Assembly: GCF_017968885.1 (NCBI RefSeq)
Contig: NZ_CP072913.1
Span: forward strand, 5,868,501 to 5,932,500
From: Pseudomonas sp. Tri1
GTDB lineage: Bacteria > Pseudomonadota > Gammaproteobacteria > Pseudomonadales > Pseudomonadaceae
Length of the DNA: 64,000 bases
Direction: 5' to 3'
In this document: positions 54,566-63,821 of the stretch, piece after piece
How the letters are laid out: each line of letters begins with the position of its first letter
Numbering within the stretch: the stretch's first letter is position 1
Notes under the pieces: generated by a model
What the model was told of the DNA's origin: nothing
What the model saw: the letters and a program-made list of their open reading frames with translations, nothing else
Databases searched by the model: none
Translations under genes and position numbers: made by a program

Positions 54566-55978
54566 TCAACCCAACGTATTCAGGCACACCACCTTCGGTT
54601 GGGTCATTTCCTCATAGGCAAACCGCACCCCTTCCCTGCCCAAACTCCCGTACTTGGAGCCGCCAAACGGCATCGCATCAAAGCGAAAATCCGACGAGTC
54701 ATTGATCATCACGCCCCCCGCCTCGATTCGCCGCGCAGCGCTCATCGCGGTGCTGAGGTCGTTGGTGAAAATCCCGGCGTGAAGCGCGTATTCCGGTTCG
54801 TTAGCCAACGCGATGGCTTCATCAAACGTCTCGAAGGGCTGCAACACCACCACCGGCGCGAAGGCTTCATTGCGCCAGAGTCGGCTGGAATGATCGACGT
54901 TCTCCAGCACCGTGGCGGCGTAGCAGTTGCCTTGTCGACGATGACCACAGAGCAAAGTGGCGCCTTGTTGCAGGGCTTCGTTCACCACCTGTTCAGCGTT
55001 CTGCGCGGCCTGTTGGGTGATCATCGGCCCGATGTCGGTATTGGCAAGCAGTGGGTTGCCCACCACCAGAGCCTGGGCCTGGTTGACGAAGCGTTCGCGA
55101 AAGGCGGCGTAGATCGGTGCGTGGATGAGCAGGCGTTGGGTGCCGATGCAGTTTTGCCCGGCGGCCCAGAAGGCGCCGGAGACGCAGCTGTCGACGGCAG
55201 CGTCGAGGTTGCAGTCGCCCATGACGATGACGGGGGCGTTGCCGCCGAGGTCCATGGCGAGTTTTTTCAGGCCGGCGCTGCGGGCGATTTGTTCGCCGGT
55301 GACGAAGCCGCCGGTGAAGGAGATCATCCGCACGTCGCGGGCGCTGACCAGGGCTTTGCCCAGTTCGGCGCCGCCGGTGGCGACGGTGACCACGGTTTGT
55401 GGCAGGCCGGCGGCGACCAGGTACGAGACCAGTTTGAGGGCCGACAACGGCGCCAGTTCGGACGGTTTGAGGATCACCGCGTTGCCGCCGGCGATGGCCG
55501 GGCCGAGTTTGTGCGCCACCAGGTTCAGCGGGTCGTTGTAGGGGGTGATGGCGACGATCAGGCCAAGGGGTTCGCGGGTGAACCAGCCTTGGCGCGATTC
55601 GGCGCCTTCGTAGGCGTCGAACGGGACGATTTCGCCGGCGTTGCGCTTGGCTTCCTCGGCGGAGAGCTTGAGGGTGTTGACGCAGCGTTTGACTTCTTTT
55701 TCCGCCTGTTTGAGGGTCTTGCCGGCTTCGTCGACGATCAGCCGGGCGAAGGCTTTGGCGTCGCGTTCGATGTTCAATGCAGCGTGTTCGAGAATGCTGG
55801 CGCGGCGATGACGTGGCAGCGCGGCGCAGGCTTGTACGCCGCTGCGTCCGGTCTCCAGCAATTGTGGGACTTCTGAGGCGCACACGTCGGCGACGGTGCC
55901 GACGATGCTGCCATCAAATGGGTTGAGGACTTCGATATGCGGTTCGACGACCGCCAGGGCCAGGCGCGATACGTTCAC
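54566..55978 (-). CDS. Aldehyde dehydrogenase, probable aspartate-semialdehyde-oxidising role
   Basis: A 470-residue NAD(P)-dependent aldehyde dehydrogenase of the PhnY/lactaldehyde dehydrogenase-like branch. Motifs are [42 protein letters not shown] (Glu replaced by Asp-Leu-Gly-Gly context), the catalytic Cys in [11 protein letters not shown] and [10 protein letters not shown]. The start is GTG 55978, overlapping the homoserine dehydrogenase stop (GTGA). Open sequence further upstream is Arg-rich and spurious. The tight link to an ACT-less homoserine dehydrogenase suggests oxidation of aspartate 4-semialdehyde to aspartate. The substrate is inferred. Confidence 0.88.
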   Translation of the reverse strand: MNVSRLALAVVEPHIEVLNPFDGSIVGTVADVCASEVPQLLETGRSGVQACAALPRHRRASILEHAALNIERDAKAFARLIVDEAGKTLKQAEKEVKRCVNTLKLSAEEAKRNAGEIVPFDAYEGAESRQGWFTREPLGLIVAITPYNDPLNLVAHKLGPAIAGGNAVILKPSELAPLSALKLVSYLVAAGLPQTVVTVATGGAELGKALVSARDVRMISFTGGFVTGEQIARSAGLKKLAMDLGGNAPVIVMGDCNLDAAVDSCVSGAFWAAGQNCIGTQRLLIHAPIYAAFRERFVNQAQALVVGNPLLANTDIGPMITQQAAQNAEQVVNEALQQGATLLCGHRRQGNCYAATVLENVDHSSRLWRNEAFAPVVVLQPFETFDEAIALANEPEYALHAGIFTNDLSTAMSAARRIEAGGVMINDSSDFRFDAMPFGGSKYGSLGREGVRFAYEEMTQPKVVCLNTLG

Positions 55979-57033
55979 AGGTTGTGCTCCTGTTTGCGGG
56001 TTGCCGATTGGTGAATGTGGATGATGTCCGACAGCAGGGCGAAGGCGGTTTCGGTGCGGCCTGCGCCCGGACCGGAGACGGTGACGGCGCCGAGCAGTTC
56101 GCTGGTGAAGGACACGGCGTTGGTGGCGCCGCTGATGCTGGCCAGTGGGTGGTCGTTGTTCAGCAGGCGCGGTTCGACGCTGGCGCTGATGGAGCCGTCG
56201 GCATTGCGGGTGGCGGCGCCGATGAGCTTCCAGCGCGCGCCGTTTTGCCGGGCTTTTTCGATGTCGTCGAGGCTGAGAGCGGAGATGCCGCTGCAGGTGA
56301 CGTCGTTGACCGTGAGTTTGGCGTCGAGCAGTTCGTTGGCGAGGATCACCACTTTCAGGCGCACGTCGTGGCCTTCGACATCTGCCGTTGGGTCGGCTTC
56401 GGCGTAGCCCAGGGCTTGGGCCTGGCTGACGGCTTCGGCGAACCCGAGGCCGCCTTCCATGCAAGTGAGGACGAAGTTGGAGGTGCCGTTGAGGATGCCT
56501 TCGAAACCTGTGATCGAACTGCCGGCCAGGGATTGTTTGGCCAGGCGAATGACCGGGGTGCCGCTCATCACTGAGCCTTCGTATTCGAAGGCGACGTTGT
56601 TGCGCCGGGCCAGGGCCTTGAGCTCGGCGCCGTGCAGGGCGATGGGGCCTTTGTTGGTGGTGACCACGTGTTTGCCGCGCTCCAGCGCCCAGCGGCAGAA
56701 CGAGGTGGCGGGCTCGCCGTCCACCGGGTTGGTGAAAGTGGCTTCGGCGATGATGTCGGCGCCGCAGTCTTTGATCACCGCTTCGTTGAGGGCGTCGACG
56801 GTGCCGCCGGGCAGTTGTGACATGGCGCCTTTGGCGGCTGGTAGTTTGGCCAGTGAGGCGGCGTCGAGGCCGTGGCGGTCCATCACCGAACCGAGGAACA
56901 GATCGGTCACGCCGACGATTTTCAGGGTGAAGCCGAGTTCGGTTTTCCAGCTTTCGTTACGCTCGGCGATGAGCTGAGCCAATGCCCGGTTTACACCGCC
57001 AAAGCCGACCAGTGCCAGTTTGTATTCAGTCAT
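55975..57033 (-). CDS. Homoserine dehydrogenase lacking the ACT domain (catabolic paralogue)
   Basis: Interconverts homoserine and aspartate 4-semialdehyde. The 352-residue product from ATG 57033 has the NAD-binding start [20 protein letters not shown], the substrate-domain signature [20 protein letters not shown] and [18 protein letters not shown]. It stops at [18 protein letters not shown], without the ~80-residue C-terminal ACT domain that mediates threonine inhibition in the ~434-residue biosynthetic enzyme. This, and the coupling to an aldehyde dehydrogenase, points to use in the oxidative direction. Confidence 0.93.
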   Translation of the reverse strand: MTEYKLALVGFGGVNRALAQLIAERNESWKTELGFTLKIVGVTDLFLGSVMDRHGLDAASLAKLPAAKGAMSQLPGGTVDALNEAVIKDCGADIIAEATFTNPVDGEPATSFCRWALERGKHVVTTNKGPIALHGAELKALARRNNVAFEYEGSVMSGTPVIRLAKQSLAGSSITGFEGILNGTSNFVLTCMEGGLGFAEAVSQAQALGYAEADPTADVEGHDVRLKVVILANELLDAKLTVNDVTCSGISALSLDDIEKARQNGARWKLIGAATRNADGSISASVEPRLLNNDHPLASISGATNAVSFTSELLGAVTVSGPGAGRTETAFALLSDIIHIHQSATRKQEHNL

Positions 57034-57168
57034 TTTTGTTATGTCCTTGATCCGGGTGATGAGGTTGTTGGGATCTAGGTTAGGGAGGTGGCGTGGGCAG
57101 TGAAATATGCCAATTTGCTCTATTTTCTGGGCGTTTTGACCAGGAGGTGGGCGAAGCGGCAGGCATGA

Positions 57169-57193
57169 AAAAAGCCAACAGGGTTGGCTTTTT
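57169..57193. terminator. Bidirectional Rho-independent terminator after the lrp gene
   Basis: AAAAAGCCAAC and GTTGGCTTTTT form an 11-bp stem with an AGG loop. On the minus strand it ends the thrC-like/lrp transcript before the homoserine dehydrogenase operon, which must have its own promoter between 57034 and 57168. Confidence 0.9.
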
Positions 57194-57311
57194 AGTTCAG
57201 GTTGGCGCGGTCCATTTCTGGTGAGGGGATATGTCTGTGGTGCAGGGGGTATCTGTGGCTGGCTGGGGGCTTCTTTTGAACGCATGCTTACCCCTGGCCG
57301 GGCACAGAACC

Positions 57312-57404
57312 CTGTGGGAGCGAGCTTGCTCGCGATGGGGCCTGGTCAGGCAACATTGGTGCTGGCTGGGCTACCGCTATCGCGAGCAAGCTCGCTCCCA
57401 CAGG
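57312..57404. repeat. REPIN
   Basis: Inverted REP units at ~57312-57340 and ~57373-57404 in the 399-bp gap between the homoserine dehydrogenase promoter region and lrp. The rest of the gap holds the terminator above; nothing else was seen. Confidence 0.85.
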
Positions 57405-57431
57405 GGGGCACTGTTTAGGCAGCCAGCGGGG

Positions 57432-57869
57432 CTAGACCACCGACGACAACACAAACGACGTCACGGTGTTCTCCACCCCCGGCAGCGCGGAGATCTCTTT
57501 CCACACCTTGTGCACCCGCTCCGGATTCGCCGCACCCACCCGCAGCATCAAATCAAACTCGCCACTCATCACATCGCACTGCTGCACTTCCGGCATGGCT
57601 CGCAGGGCTTGCAGCACTTCCGCGCCGCGCATGCGGTCGTAGCGGTAGACGAAGATCACGGCGTTGATGTTCGAGGAAGCCTGCCCGCCCTCGCCGGTGC
57701 GCACAGTATACCCCTGGATCGCGCCGTCGCGTTCGAGGCGTTCGATACGTTGGCGCACGGCGTTGCGCGAGAGGTTGACCTTCGCCGCCAGCTCGGCATG
57801 GGCGGCCCGGGCGTTGAGCCGGAGTTCGGCGATGATGCGTTCGTCGAGCGGGTCGAGAATTCGCTTCAT
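57432..57869 (-). CDS. Lrp/AsnC-family transcriptional regulator
   Basis: A 145-residue regulator with an N-terminal HTH (LDERIIAELRLNARAAHAELAAKVNLSRNAVRQRIERLERDGAIQGY) and a C-terminal RAM/ACT-like ligand domain (INAVIFVYRYD ... VMSGEFDLMLRVGAAN). The ligand is probably an amino acid handled by the cluster. It lies 12 bp after the threonine-synthase-like gene and is cotranscribed with it. Confidence 0.93.
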   Translation of the reverse strand: MKRILDPLDERIIAELRLNARAAHAELAAKVNLSRNAVRQRIERLERDGAIQGYTVRTGEGGQASSNINAVIFVYRYDRMRGAEVLQALRAMPEVQQCDVMSGEFDLMLRVGAANPERVHKVWKEISALPGVENTVTSFVLSSVV

Positions 57870-57881
57870 GGGGGCCTCCTG

Positions 57882-59261
57882 TTAGAGAGCAGCGAGCAGT
57901 TGTTGGAGGGCACCGAGATCGTCGGGCTGGATGCGCTGGATCCGCGCCGGGCCATGCTCGGACATGGGACGCGGTTGCGGCGCAATGTCGATCCCCAACT
58001 CGCCGAGCAGCACCGCCGATTTGGCCGGTGAAATCTCGCCCAAGGTCACCATCGGCGCCACCAGGCTGCGGCGGTACAAGCGCGCCGCGAGCACGCCCGT
58101 GGCGGTGTGCGGATCGATGACGTAGCCGGTGTCGCGATACAGCGAGGTGATTTCCTCCAGCGTCTGTTCATCCGTAACCGCATAGGAGTCGATGATCATC
58201 CGCGCCTGTAGCCAGAACTCGTTGGCGATGGTCATCTCGCCAGTGGTTTCGAAGGTTGTCATCAGCGCGCTCACCGCCTGGTCGTCGTGGCCGTAGAGCT
58301 CCCAGAGAAACCGCTCCAGGTTGGAAAAGATCGACAGGTCCATGGCCGGCGACAAAGTCTTGTTCGCGCGCAAGCGGGAGTAATGGTTCTTCAGGAACAG
58401 CTGATGCAGCGCGTCATTCCGGTTGGTCGCGACGATCATCTGCGTGATCGGCAGGCCCATTTTCTGCGCGATGTAGCCGGCGTAGACCTCGGCAAAACTC
58501 GCCGCTGGCACGCTGAAACCAATCGGGCGCTGACCGCCGCCCAGTTGCAGCACGGCGTGGAAGTAAAACACCAACTGCGCCATGACGCTGACCCAGTTGC
58601 TGGAGTTGAAACTGATCGCCTCGCGGCCGGTGCACGGCCACTGCCGGAACAAGCGGGTGACGAGGGTCTGGCACTCGTCGAAGCTGCCATTGACGGCGAA
58701 CTGATGAACCCGCGGATGGGCCGCCGCTTGCAGGTGCTGGCGTTGTTCTTGCGGCACACCAGCCTCCGGGTAAATCACCACCACGTCGGTTTCATCGCAG
58801 TGCTTGAAGGCTTCGATGGCGGCCAACCCGGTGTCGCCGTTGGTGGCGCCGATCACCACGGCGCGGCGCTGGCGTTTGCGCAGGAAGTATTGCACCAGCC
58901 GTGCCTGCAACTGCGCGGCAAAATCTTTCGAGGAACGGGTCGGGCCATGGAACAACTCCAGGACCCATTCGTTGCGATCCACCTGATGCAAAGGTGCCAG
59001 GGAGCGATGGCTGAACTGGCTGCCAGCCTCCTTGAGCACGCGCTTGAAGTCAGCCTCGGGAATCGCCTCACCCACGAACGGACGCATCACTCGATAGGCC
59101 AGTTCGTCATAGGCCAGGGTCGACCAGTTGGCGATGTCCTGGGGTTCGAACTGCGGCAGCTCAAGCGGGACGAACAGCCCGCCGTCTTCAGCGATGCCCG
59201 ACAACACGACCTTTTCGAAATCGACCTGTACCGCCGCATTCCGGGTACTCACATAGCGCAT
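57882..59261 (-). CDS. Threonine synthase paralogue
   Basis: A PLP-dependent lyase of 459 residues. MRYVSTRNAAVQVDFEKVVLSGIAEDGGLFVP matches the ThrC N-terminal domain, and the PLP lysine is K112 in FHGPTRSSKDFA (usually FHGPTLAFKD). GATNGDTGLAAIEAF is the phosphate loop (usually GATSGDTG) and FNSSNWVSVMAQ is also present. The deviations from the consensus, and the context beside a second homoserine dehydrogenase, indicate that this is not the housekeeping thrC. It may act on phosphohomoserine or a related gamma-substituted amino acid. Confidence 0.88.
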   Translation of the reverse strand: MRYVSTRNAAVQVDFEKVVLSGIAEDGGLFVPLELPQFEPQDIANWSTLAYDELAYRVMRPFVGEAIPEADFKRVLKEAGSQFSHRSLAPLHQVDRNEWVLELFHGPTRSSKDFAAQLQARLVQYFLRKRQRRAVVIGATNGDTGLAAIEAFKHCDETDVVVIYPEAGVPQEQRQHLQAAAHPRVHQFAVNGSFDECQTLVTRLFRQWPCTGREAISFNSSNWVSVMAQLVFYFHAVLQLGGGQRPIGFSVPAASFAEVYAGYIAQKMGLPITQMIVATNRNDALHQLFLKNHYSRLRANKTLSPAMDLSIFSNLERFLWELYGHDDQAVSALMTTFETTGEMTIANEFWLQARMIIDSYAVTDEQTLEEITSLYRDTGYVIDPHTATGVLAARLYRRSLVAPMVTLGEISPAKSAVLLGELGIDIAPQPRPMSEHGPARIQRIQPDDLGALQQLLAAL

Positions 59262-59277
59262 GGTTGGCTCCGGCCAA

Positions 59278-60168
59278 TTATTTATAACGATGTGCCTGCT
59301 CGACCAGCCAGGTGGAAAACATCACCGCGTCGGGGTGCTGGTCGGCCCCGGAACTGCGTACCAGGTAGAACGATTCGCTGGCCTCGATGCGCTGGGTGAA
59401 GGGCTCGACCAGCCGCCCGTCTTCAAGCAGCTCGGCCACCATCGACGAGCGAGCCAGGGCAATGCCCTGCCCCAGTTCGGCCATGCGCAAGGTGCAAACC
59501 AGCGTGTCGAACTGCATGCCCGTCGAAGAATCAACGCCGTCCGCGCCGACCATGTTCAGCCAATAACCCCAACCTTCTTCGTAACCCAACACGTGCAGCA
59601 GCGGATGTTTGGCCACGTCCGCCGGCACCTGCAGTGGCGAACGCGCCATCAGCGCTGGCGAGCACACCGGAAACAAGGTGTCCCAGGTCAGGCGTTGCGA
59701 CACCAGGCCTGGCCATTGACCGTGGCCCCAGCGGATTTCCATGTCGTCTTCACCATCCAGTTCCTTGACCCAGATGTTGCTGATGTAGCGGATATCGACC
59801 TGGGGATGGGCCTGGCGAAAACTCACCAACTTGGGCGCCAGCCAGTGCACGAAAAACGCCAGGCTGCCGCGCACCTTGATCGGTCGGCGTTTGTGCTGGC
59901 CGAAAATCTCGTTGGTGCCGACTGCCAGCCGGGTGATCGCATCCTGCACCACCGGCAGGTAGGCCTGGCCTTCTTCGGTCAAGCCCAGGCCACGGGGCAA
60001 GCGCTTGAACAGCGCCACCCCCAGATGGCTTTCCAGTTGGCGGATCTGCTGGCTGACCGCGCCTTGGGTCAAGCACAACTCTTCGGCCGCGTGGGTGAAG
60101 TTCAGGCAACGGGCAGACACCTCGAATGCCCGCAGCCAGTTCAATGGGGGTAACGGCTTTTGCTTCAT
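59278..60168 (-). CDS. LysR-family regulator (GcvA-like)
   Basis: A 296-residue LTTR. The N-terminal winged HTH is LPPLNWLRAFEVSARCLNFTHAAEELCLTQGAVSQQIRQLESHLGVALFKRLPRGLGLTEEG, and the effector domain contains VRGSLAFFVHWLAPKLVSF and EIRWGHGQWPG. GcvA-like members often govern amino-acid genes. It is encoded on the same strand as its neighbours, 16 bp before the threonine-synthase-like gene, so it probably belongs to the operon it controls. Confidence 0.93.
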   Translation of the reverse strand: MKQKPLPPLNWLRAFEVSARCLNFTHAAEELCLTQGAVSQQIRQLESHLGVALFKRLPRGLGLTEEGQAYLPVVQDAITRLAVGTNEIFGQHKRRPIKVRGSLAFFVHWLAPKLVSFRQAHPQVDIRYISNIWVKELDGEDDMEIRWGHGQWPGLVSQRLTWDTLFPVCSPALMARSPLQVPADVAKHPLLHVLGYEEGWGYWLNMVGADGVDSSTGMQFDTLVCTLRMAELGQGIALARSSMVAELLEDGRLVEPFTQRIEASESFYLVRSSGADQHPDAVMFSTWLVEQAHRYK

Positions 60169-60225
60169 GATCGGACCTCGCTGACACCCCTTCCACCGAG
60201 CGCACCGGCCACGCCTCAGCGCTGG

Positions 60226-61656
60226 CTAGAACGCATCGGACGGCTGTGCCAAGGGGGCAACCGACAAGCGTTGCTCGCGGCTTTTGCGGGTAATGAAATA
60301 CACGAAATAGCACCAGGCGATGAAGGGCAAGCCGAAGTACAGGGCCACCCGCTGTTCCGGGTCGAACGCGATCCCGACACACGCCAGGCTGCAGCATACC
60401 AGCGCCCCCAGCGGCACCCACGGATAACCACGGACGCGGAACTTGAGATGGCGCACATCGCCGCCATTGGCGACATAGTGGCGGCGGAAGGCAATCTGGC
60501 TGGCGGCAATGCTCATCCACACCACCACCACGGCCAGGCCGGAGATCGACACCAGCGCCAGGTAAATGGTATCGGCGGCAAACACGCTGCTGAGCAACGA
60601 AGCGGCGCCGCCGGCCATGCTCACGATGATCGCGTTGAGCGGCGTGCCCATGCGGGTCAGGGCCGAGAACTGCTTGGGCAGGTGCCCTTGGTCACTGAGG
60701 GTCCAGAGCATCCGCGAAGCGGCGTACAAACCGGAGTTGGCCGCCGAGAGCAAGGCGCTGATGATCACGAAGTTCATGATGTCGGCTGAGTACGGAATGC
60801 CGATGTAGGTGAAGACGGTGACGAAGGGGCTTTCAACCAGACCGGCCTGATCGCGGGGCAACAAGGTCGCCAGGACAAAAATGGTCCCGACAAAGAAGAT
60901 CGCCAGGCGCAGCACGGTGGTGCGAATGGCGCGCGGCACATTGCGTTGCGGATCCTTGGTTTCACCGGCGGCGATGCCGATCAGTTCCGTGCCGGAGAAG
61001 GCAAAGGAGACCGCCAGCAGCGTCATCGCAATCGGCATGAAACCGGTGGGAAACAGCCCTTCGCGAGTGAAGTTGCTCAACCCGATGCTGTGAGCCTGGT
61101 CGATGTTCAACAGGCCGAGAATCGCGCCACCGCCAATCAGCAGGAACACCACCACGGTGACCACTTTGACCAGCGACAACCAGAACTCGGTCTCGGCGAA
61201 CAACCGCACCGAGATCACGTTGGTGAGGAACACCAAACCGGCGAACAACGCACTCCAGATCCACACGGGCGTGTCCGGAAACCAACGCGTCATCAAGATA
61301 CCGGCGGCGGTGAATTCAGAACCGATTGCCACGGTCCAGGTCAACCAGTACAGCCAGGCCACCGTGTAACCGGTGCCCGGGCCGAGAAAGCGCGTGGCGT
61401 AGGTGCTGAACGAACCGGTTTCCGGCATCTGCACCGCCAGTTCACCCAAGCACATCATCACCATGTAGACCATGAGCGCGCCGATGATGTAGGCGATCAC
61501 CGCGCCCATGGGCCCGGCCTGGTTAACCGTGTACCCGGACGTGAGAAACAGCCCGGTACCAATGACGCCGCCTAATGCCAGCATGACAATATGGCGCGTC
61601 TGCATTTCCTGTTTAAAACCGGCACGCGTGTCGAGGTGTTGTTCTTTTATGGACAT
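60226..61656 (-). CDS. APC amino-acid permease, MmuP (S-methylmethionine permease)-like
   Basis: A 476-residue transporter with about twelve membrane segments. It closely follows the plan of E. coli Mmu[107 protein letters not shown] and a [25 protein letters not shown] end. ATG 61656 (MSIKEQHLD) is preferred; Met 61668 is possible. No mmuM methyltransferase is present, so the substrate may differ from S-methylmethionine, for example canavanine or homoserine derivatives. Confidence 0.9.
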   Translation of the reverse strand: MSIKEQHLDTRAGFKQEMQTRHIVMLALGGVIGTGLFLTSGYTVNQAGPMGAVIAYIIGALMVYMVMMCLGELAVQMPETGSFSTYATRFLGPGTGYTVAWLYWLTWTVAIGSEFTAAGILMTRWFPDTPVWIWSALFAGLVFLTNVISVRLFAETEFWLSLVKVVTVVVFLLIGGGAILGLLNIDQAHSIGLSNFTREGLFPTGFMPIAMTLLAVSFAFSGTELIGIAAGETKDPQRNVPRAIRTTVLRLAIFFVGTIFVLATLLPRDQAGLVESPFVTVFTYIGIPYSADIMNFVIISALLSAANSGLYAASRMLWTLSDQGHLPKQFSALTRMGTPLNAIIVSMAGGAASLLSSVFAADTIYLALVSISGLAVVVVWMSIAASQIAFRRHYVANGGDVRHLKFRVRGYPWVPLGALVCCSLACVGIAFDPEQRVALYFGLPFIAWCYFVYFITRKSREQRLSVAPLAQPSDAF

Positions 61657-61807
61657 GGTTGTTCTCATGAAAGTTGTTAGGGTGCGCGTTAACGTCCGCG
61701 ACAAGTTACTGGGCAGAGTAAAAGTGCGTCACCACTAAGTTTTATTATTATTCCTATTCATGAACGCCCCACTAACAGCCTTGTTGTGGAGTAGCAACAT
61801 TCAAACT

Positions 61808-63061
61808 TCAGTTAGTTGTCTCGATATAAACTTCATTGCGTTGCGGATTAAGTGTTTTTTTGACGAAGGCGAATGCCTGTTTCAGATCGTCCAGTAGATC
61901 GTCGGTGTCTTCGATACCCACGGAGACCCGCACCAGCCCTTCGGAGATGCCCAGGGCCAGGCGTTCCTCGAGGGTGTTTTCAACATGGCTGGTGGTGCGG
62001 GCCGGGCCGTAGATGGTTTCCACCGCGCCGAGATTGCCGGCGCAATGGGCGAATCGCAGGCGCGGCAGGAGCACCTTGACCGTGTCCATGCCACCGACCA
62101 GGACAAAACTGACGATGGCGCCGAAGCCGGACATCTGCGCGCAGGCCACGGCGTGGTTCGGATGGCTGGGCAGGCCGGGATAATTCACCGACTCCACCAA
62201 CGGCTCGGTGCAGAGGAACTCCGCCAGGGCCCGGGCACTGGATTGCTGCTGACGCATGCGCAGCACCAGGGTTTTCATGCCACGGATGATCATGTAGGCC
62301 GAGAACGGGTCGAGCGACGCGCCGTTGATTTCCCGATAGTGCCGAACCTTGGCCATCAAGGCGGCGCTGCCGCAGACCAGGCCACCGAGCACATCGCCAT
62401 GGCCGCTGAGGAACTTGGTCGCACTGTGGATCACCACGTCCACGCCCAAGGCCAGCGGGTTCTGGTTGAGCGGCGTGGCGAAGGTATTGTCCGCCACCAC
62501 CACGGCGCCGACGCGCTTGGCCGCTGCCACCAAGCGTGGGATGTCGAGGATTTTCAGGGTCGGGTTGGTCGGCGTTTCCAGGTACACCAACTGGCAACCC
62601 TTGGCGATTTCCCGCTCGATTTCTTCGTGATCGAACGTCTCGCACAAGGTCACGTCCACGCCCATGCGCGGCAGGAATTCTTCGAAAATCTTGTTGGTGC
62701 CGCCGTAACTGTCCTTGGTCGACACCACACGATCGCCATGGGCCAGGAAGGTATAAAGCACGCTGCTGATCGCCGCCATGCCGCTGCTGAACGCCACGGC
62801 GGACTCGGCCATTTCCAACTCGCAGATCTTGGCTTCGAGGGTCTCGACGGTGGGGTTGCTCATGCGGCTGTAGATAAAGCCTGGCGCCTTGCCCAGCGCA
62901 ACGTCGTACCAGACGTCGATGTCGTCGTAACCGTAAGCGGCACTGACCACGATCGGGGTTTGCGTGGCGTTGTAGGGATGCCTGACTTGCTCCCCGCCCC
63001 ACACCGCCCGGGTTGCCGCACCCGCATTTTCAAGCCCTGCGCTGTCAGGTTTATTGTTCAT
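61808..63061 (-). CDS. Cystathionine gamma-synthase/gamma-lyase family PLP enzyme
   Basis: A 417-residue PLP enzyme of the Cys/Met metabolism family. The PLP lysine is in VIHSATKFLSGHGDVLGG, the Asp in VVADNTFATPL and the Tyr-Arg pair in FIYSRMSNPTVETLE. The family includes cystathionine gamma-synthase, methionine gamma-lyase and canavanine gamma-lyase, which cannot be separated by eye. It is first in the cluster, and homoserine dehydrogenase and aldehyde dehydrogenase lie downstream, so a gamma-elimination or substitution that releases homoserine is the best fit. ATG 63061 (MNNKPDSAG) is preferred over 63076. Confidence 0.9.
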   Translation of the reverse strand: MNNKPDSAGLENAGAATRAVWGGEQVRHPYNATQTPIVVSAAYGYDDIDVWYDVALGKAPGFIYSRMSNPTVETLEAKICELEMAESAVAFSSGMAAISSVLYTFLAHGDRVVSTKDSYGGTNKIFEEFLPRMGVDVTLCETFDHEEIEREIAKGCQLVYLETPTNPTLKILDIPRLVAAAKRVGAVVVADNTFATPLNQNPLALGVDVVIHSATKFLSGHGDVLGGLVCGSAALMAKVRHYREINGASLDPFSAYMIIRGMKTLVLRMRQQQSSARALAEFLCTEPLVESVNYPGLPSHPNHAVACAQMSGFGAIVSFVLVGGMDTVKVLLPRLRFAHCAGNLGAVETIYGPARTTSHVENTLEERLALGISEGLVRVSVGIEDTDDLLDDLKQAFAFVKKTLNPQRNEVYIETTN

Positions 63062-63226
63062 TGGGACTACTCGCACTCAAGGGGTGAACGTTGAGCCATT
63101 CACCGGATCTGGGGGCCAATATAGGGAAAAGCCGCCGGCCCGAGAAACGATGTTATCGGTGCCAAAGGGCTGCTTTTTTTAATGGCTGAATACGAAGTAG
63201 CGACACGGTTGCGTCAGGCAGAGAAC

Positions 63227-63257
63227 CTGTGGGAGCGAGCTTGCTCGCGATAGCGGT
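63227..63257. repeat. Single REP unit
   Basis: CTGTGGGAGCGAGCTTGCTC...GATAGCGG between the PLP-enzyme gene and the GNAT gene. Confidence 0.8.
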
Positions 63258-63297
63258 ATATCAGCCACCCTTAACGCTGACTGACACACCACTCAAA

Positions 63298-63756
63298 CTA
63301 TAAACACCGCGCCATAAGCCACTGCTCTTTCCCCCAAGCCTCAAACCGCTCCAGCACTTCCCAACCAAGCCTGGCGTAATAATCACGCTGGCTGTGGGTG
63401 TGCAAGAACAGGGTGATGATTCCAACCTCCCGCGCATGGCTGCAGATGCCTTCGATCAACTGCGCCGCAAGCCCTCTGCGTCGGGCACTGGGGGCGACGA
63501 GCACGCAAGCCAGCCACGGCCCCAGCTCTGGCCGGTCCGGCAGGTCGTGACTGGCCAGTGAAGCACCACCGAGCAATTGGCCCTGCTCCATGGCGATCAG
63601 GCACTTCCAGCGCCCATCACGCTGCCCCGCGGCGAACTCCTGCTGCCAGCTGGCGAGCGATTGCTGGGCAAATTCATAACTGAATTCGCGATGGAGCCAC
63701 TCGGCCATCTGGTCGCATTTATCCATGTGGTTAGCGAGCCAATCCATTTGTGGCAT
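63298..63756 (-). CDS. GNAT-family N-acetyltransferase
   Basis: A 152-residue acetyltransferase. The acetyl-CoA motif is LACVLVAPSARRRGLAAQLIEGICSHA (motif A, RRRGLA) and the end SQRDYYARLGWEVLERFEAWGKEQWLM is motif B. The ATG at 63756 (MPQMDWLANHMDKCDQMAEWLH) has AAGGAG eight bases upstream; a GTG at 63765 is an alternative. The substrate is unknown, and no link to the neighbouring cluster is evident. Confidence 0.88.
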   Translation of the reverse strand: MPQMDWLANHMDKCDQMAEWLHREFSYEFAQQSLASWQQEFAAGQRDGRWKCLIAMEQGQLLGGASLASHDLPDRPELGPWLACVLVAPSARRRGLAAQLIEGICSHAREVGIITLFLHTHSQRDYYARLGWEVLERFEAWGKEQWLMARCL

Positions 63757-63821
63757 TTGAAACACTCCTTATTTGTCCTGGGGAGGGTTGGGGGGCAGCA
63801 GGCTGCTGGCCTGTTCTGGTG

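Noticed and set aside
55979..56464. N-terminal extension of the aldehyde dehydrogenase frame (~162 codons)
   Set aside because: It overlaps homoserine dehydrogenase in another frame, is Arg/Pro-rich low complexity and has no aldehyde dehydrogenase features. GTG 55978 with a GTGA overlap explains the start.
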